A stretch of 7,499 nt of DNA from CAYSLA01 sp964431685 (GTDB lineage Bacteria; Armatimonadota; UBA5829): NCBI GenBank assembly GCA_964431685.1, contig CAYSLA010000167.1:1-7499 (forward strand), given 5' to 3'. The position numbers and the translations under genes were made by a program. Position 1 is the stretch's first letter; every line of letters begins with the position of its first letter. Below, piece after piece: positions 5,811 through 7,499 of this stretch. The notes beneath the pieces were generated by a model. It was not told the DNA's origin and did no database searches. It worked only from the letters and a program-made list of their open reading frames with translations.

Positions 5811-6209
5811 TCAGAGTTCTCTCGGAATCGCCGTTGGTCGTTCGACTGTCAGCCGCAATGCATGAGCACCATCCTTCCATCCTCGATCCAGTCGCAACAT
5901 GTACTCGTAAGACACGGGACTGATCGGCAATACGCTCGCAGCCCCCGCTTCCACAAGCGCGGGTGACAGACGCTCAGACCACGTGCTGGCGTCCTCAGAG
6001 CGGCAGTATGGCATCACAAGCACCATATTCCCTGCTTCAGCAGCTTCGGATAACAGGTTGTGAAGGAGGGACCTCGCCTCGTCGGGGGTGCCGGTCTCTA
6101 GGGCGGCGGTGTTTCCGAGGTCGATTATCCTAGTACCCCTGAGTGCGGCCGGACACGAGCCCTGGGCAATGGCACGCGGCAGATACCAGGCAGCGCCGCA
6201 CTCTCCAGG
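5811..6209 (-). pseudogene. 3' part of the first Clp gene (degenerate D1 AAA module), out of frame
   Basis: The frame is open from 6221 to the TGA at 5813-5811. From about 6209 it reads PGECGAAWYLPRAIAQG, then ALRGTRIIDLGNTAALETGT, then EARSLLHNLLSEAAEAGNMV. This follows the D1 module of ClpA/ClpB (A-x-x-I-x-x-G-x-x-P-x-x-L-x-G, then I-x-D-L, then a gap and EAEAAGNVVLF-like strand), but Walker A and Walker B are not recognisable, so this ring would not hydrolyse ATP. The only standard start codon is ATG 6026, in the middle of the module, and it has no ribosome site. The segment therefore belongs to the gene starting at 6837. Deleting one C from the CCC run at 6210-6208 restores a single frame of about 341 residues. 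Confidence 0.7.
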
Positions 6210-6837
6210 GATCGTCCGAGATTACTGCTATGTGCTTTCGCCCTGTCGCGAGCAGGTGCATCAACGCTACGCATTCAGCTGGTCTGGAAGCTTCCGATTC
6301 GTGAGCTCCCTGCGCGTCCGCGGCCAGATCCAGACCAAGCCTGTCGATCAATGGAGTAGGGCCGCCTGCATGCGCCGCCGCAACCATCTGTACGTCGCCC
6401 AGTACCGTCCTTATCGCCTTTGTCGGCGTCGCCAGGACGGCCCTGAGGAGATGTATTGCCCTCAGCTCGCTTGAGCCCTCGCGCTCGGCCAGCTCAACGG
6501 CCCGATCAAAAGCCTCCCTCGATTCCGTTGAACGGTGGAGAGTGCCTCCATCGTAGCCGTAGCCTCCGTCACCCAGTTGAGCCCGTAGAGAGCGCCTTGT
6601 GTTTGTGGACTGGATCGAAATCCGCTGCAGTTCAGCACCCACTTCTCGCAGATCCGCCGTCAGTTCAGATACCGCGTTAGAGCCTGCGGCTATACGCCGC
6701 AAATCGTCTGCGGAAATCTCCGCAAACTTCAGCAAAGCACACAAAAAGTGCTCCGGTTGTATCTCATTGAACCGGCTTGCCGCACTCTCTCGTGCGGCAA
6801 GCTGCCACACCAATTCGACTGAAGCGGACACTGTCAT
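6130..6837 (-). CDS. Clp N-domain protein, 5' part of frameshifted first Clp gene
   Basis: It starts at ATG 6837, which directly follows an in-frame TAG, and stops at TAG 6132-6130 after 235 codons. Residues about 3-70 (VELVWQLAARESAASRF, IQPEHFLCALLKF) and about 105-145 (SREAFDRAVELAEREGSS, LRAIHLLRAVLATPT) are two Clp N-type helical repeats, which in Hsp100 proteins bind substrates or adaptors. A linker RRSLRAQLGDGGYGYDGG separates them. PTPLIDRLGLDLA then matches the segment that introduces the D1 AAA ring. After IAVISDDP (about residue 209) the frame loses resemblance and ends, whereas the homology continues in the frame of the 5811-6209 segment. This is the first gene of the operon. Only a weak purine stretch precedes the start and I could not define its promoter confidently. 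Confidence 0.75.
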   Translation of the reverse strand: MTVSASVELVWQLAARESAASRFNEIQPEHFLCALLKFAEISADDLRRIAAGSNAVSELTADLREVGAELQRISIQSTNTRRSLRAQLGDGGYGYDGGTLHRSTESREAFDRAVELAEREGSSELRAIHLLRAVLATPTKAIRTVLGDVQMVAAAHAGGPTPLIDRLGLDLAADAQGAHESEASRPAECVALMHLLATGRKHIAVISDDPWRVRRCLVSAACHCPGLVSGRTQGY

Positions 6838-6900
6838 CTACAAACTCGCTCTCTTACTCAGGAATGGACGGATACACGTGGACGCTGACAGCTGGTGAGT

Positions 6901-6916
6901 CTCCTGCCACCAGGAG
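6901..6916. repeat. Small hairpin-forming inverted repeat
   Basis: CTCCTG (6901-6906) and CAGGAG (6911-6916) form a perfect 6-bp stem with a CCAC loop, about 65-80 bases upstream of the operon's first start codon. It could lie in the 5' leader of the operon transcript. No T-run follows. Confidence 0.4.
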
Positions 6917-6996
6917 TACCGATATAGTATCTCAGCATCCCGTTTCTAAGTTGATCAATGAGTCTGGCTACATAAGTATACAACATTTCTGCGCCA

Positions 6997-7024
6997 GGAT
7001 ACACGATTCCTGCGGGGTGTATCC
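6997..7024. repeat. Perfect 8-bp inverted repeat
   Basis: GGATACAC (6997-7004) and GTGTATCC (7017-7024) pair perfectly across a 12-base spacer. It may be a regulator site for the Clp-protease operon or a structured element after the upstream gene. No terminator-like T-run accompanies it. Confidence 0.5.
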
Positions 7025-7034
7025 CTCATTGAAT

Positions 7035-7046
7035 GCAGGGCCCTGC
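7035..7046. repeat. Perfect 12-base palindrome
   Basis: GCAGGGCCCTGC is self-complementary with no spacer and sits 10 bases beyond the 6997-7024 repeat. It is suited to dimeric DNA-binding proteins, but may be chance. Confidence 0.4.
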
Positions 7047-7113
7047 GTATGATGCAAGGTTAGAATCAAAATCGCTCACTGACGATGTTTTGAGGCTAAC
7101 CGTGCCCTCAGCA

Positions 7114-7132
7114 CCCGCTTGAGATCAGCGGG
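7114..7132 (-). terminator. Weak hairpin after the amidotransferase-like gene
   Basis: CCCGCT (7114-7119) and AGCGGG (7127-7132) form a 6-bp GC-rich stem with a 7-base loop, located 18 bases beyond the stop codon of the minus-strand gene. The position suits a terminator, but no T-run follows on the minus strand, so intrinsic termination would be weak. Confidence 0.3.
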
Positions 7133-7149
7133 CCTCCCGGGTAATTCGG

Positions 7150-7499
7150 CTACACTCCCATATACCTCCAAAGCCCCTTCTTCCAGTCGCTACCACGCCA
7201 ATCGTCCTGCGGCCAGTTGACCGGCACAACCTTGGCTATCTTTAGCGTCCGCGTGCCTATCGCCACCAGAGACCTGTCTGGAATCGCCTTGCGCTCCCAG
7301 TCGCGGTCGGTGCCCACAACCTCGCGAATGTATCTCATCTTGGACGCATACAGGAGAACTTGGTGCTTTGTGCTATACGCGAACTCCAGTGGGTTAGAAC
7401 CCCTGAGCATGATGACTCGCTCCGGCTCGAGCTTGGATACCATGACCGATGCTATCGTGCCGGTACACAGTGCCAAGCGTGCCGCAAGCAACCTCAGGT
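7150..7499 (-). CDS. Class II glutamine amidotransferase-like protein, C-terminal part
   Basis: The frame is open from the right edge to TAG 7152-7150, so the N-terminus, including any catalytic Cys, lies outside the window. What remains has RLALCTGTIASVMVSKLEP, VIMLRGSNPLEFAYST and VLLYASK. This order (strand, then R-G-x-N-P-L-x-x-A-Y-S, then Y/W-A-S) matches the end of the Ntn-hydrolase glutaminase domain in class II amidotransferases such as GlmS-like and related stand-alone proteins. About 70 residues follow, with VAIGTRTLKIAKVVPVNWPQ and a Trp-rich end (WRGSDWKKGLWRYMGV) that I do not recognise. Catalysis cannot be judged without the N-terminus. It lies on the same strand as the Clp-protease operon but 312 bases upstream, so membership of that operon is doubtful. 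Confidence 0.6.
   Translation of the reverse strand, partial: LRLLAARLALCTGTIASVMVSKLEPERVIMLRGSNPLEFAYSTKHQVLLYASKMRYIREVVGTDRDWERKAIPDRSLVAIGTRTLKIAKVVPVNWPQDDWRGSDWKKGLWRYMGV

Larger units (their letters stand above)
6838..7149. other. Intergenic region upstream of the Clp-protease operon
   Basis: A 312-base stretch between the end of the amidotransferase-like gene and the start of the first Clp gene, both on the minus strand. It holds no convincing open frame and should contain the operon promoter. The minus strand has an AT-rich ATACTATAT patch (about 6925) that could serve as a -10 region, but I found no well-spaced -35 box. It is rich in dyads: CTCCTG/CAGGAG (6901-6916), GGATACAC/GTGTATCC (6997-7024), a perfect 12-base palindrome (7035-7046) and CCCGCT/AGCGGG (7114-7132). 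Confidence 0.5.

Noticed and set aside
1..7499. DGR reverse transcriptase or template repeat within the window
   Set aside because: No reverse-transcriptase motifs in any open frame, and I found no second A-rich copy of the GGGGGCTCGTGG-to-GGTTTTCGTTGT segment on either strand by reading.
1..7499. CRISPR array, tRNA, rRNA or insertion sequence
   Set aside because: No regularly spaced repeats, no tRNA cloverleaf or rRNA segments recognised, and no transposase motif or terminal inverted repeats.

Overview
The window is bacterial DNA (compact genes, Shine-Dalgarno sites, overlapping gene ends, fairly GC-rich with C/G-biased third codon positions). No phylum can be named from the sequence alone. 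The gene content is accessory rather than housekeeping, and several reading-frame breaks suggest either a decaying locus or an assembly with homopolymer indels. LAYOUT: (1) 1-511, minus: 3' truncated by the window edge, a protein with a domain resembling those of phage tail-fibre-like structural proteins. (2) 512-856: intergenic between divergent genes. (3) 857-1639, plus: an FGE-sulfatase (SUMF1/C-type-lectin fold) protein without the catalytic cysteines. Its last 35 codons have the pattern expected of a diversity-generating retroelement (DGR) variable region, followed by a repeated TTTACCCC tract and a GC-rich GAA-loop hairpin. No reverse transcriptase or template repeat is in the window, so any DGR would act from elsewhere. 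(4) 1768-2331, plus: a short NrdG-like radical-SAM/4Fe-4S protein. (5) 2373-6837, minus: a convergent operon, in transcription order a Clp N-domain plus degenerate first AAA module (frameshifted near 6208-6210), a Clp N-domain plus active ClpB/ClpA-type AAA+ module with a receiver-like tail, an FtsH-type M41 zinc protease whose ATPase half is missing, and a rhomboid serine protease. (6) 6838-7149: intergenic with perfect dyads. (7) 7150-7499, minus: C-terminal part of a probable class II glutamine amidotransferase-like protein, running off the right edge. HOW IT MAY WORK TOGETHER: the minus-strand operon looks like a split Clp unfoldase combined with two proteases, one soluble zinc enzyme and one intramembrane serine enzyme. 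Next to it is a putatively hypervariable ligand-binding protein and a radical-SAM activator. The architecture fits an NTP-dependent, proteolytic conflict or self-recognition system with a diversified sensor. This is inference from domain content and adjacency; no effector target is visible. Three junctions in the operon carry frame breaks: an extra C in a CCC run in the first Clp gene, a -1 offset between Clp and M41, and an extra C in a CCC run at the rhomboid start. Whether these are real, programmed or sequencing errors decides whether the system is functional here.
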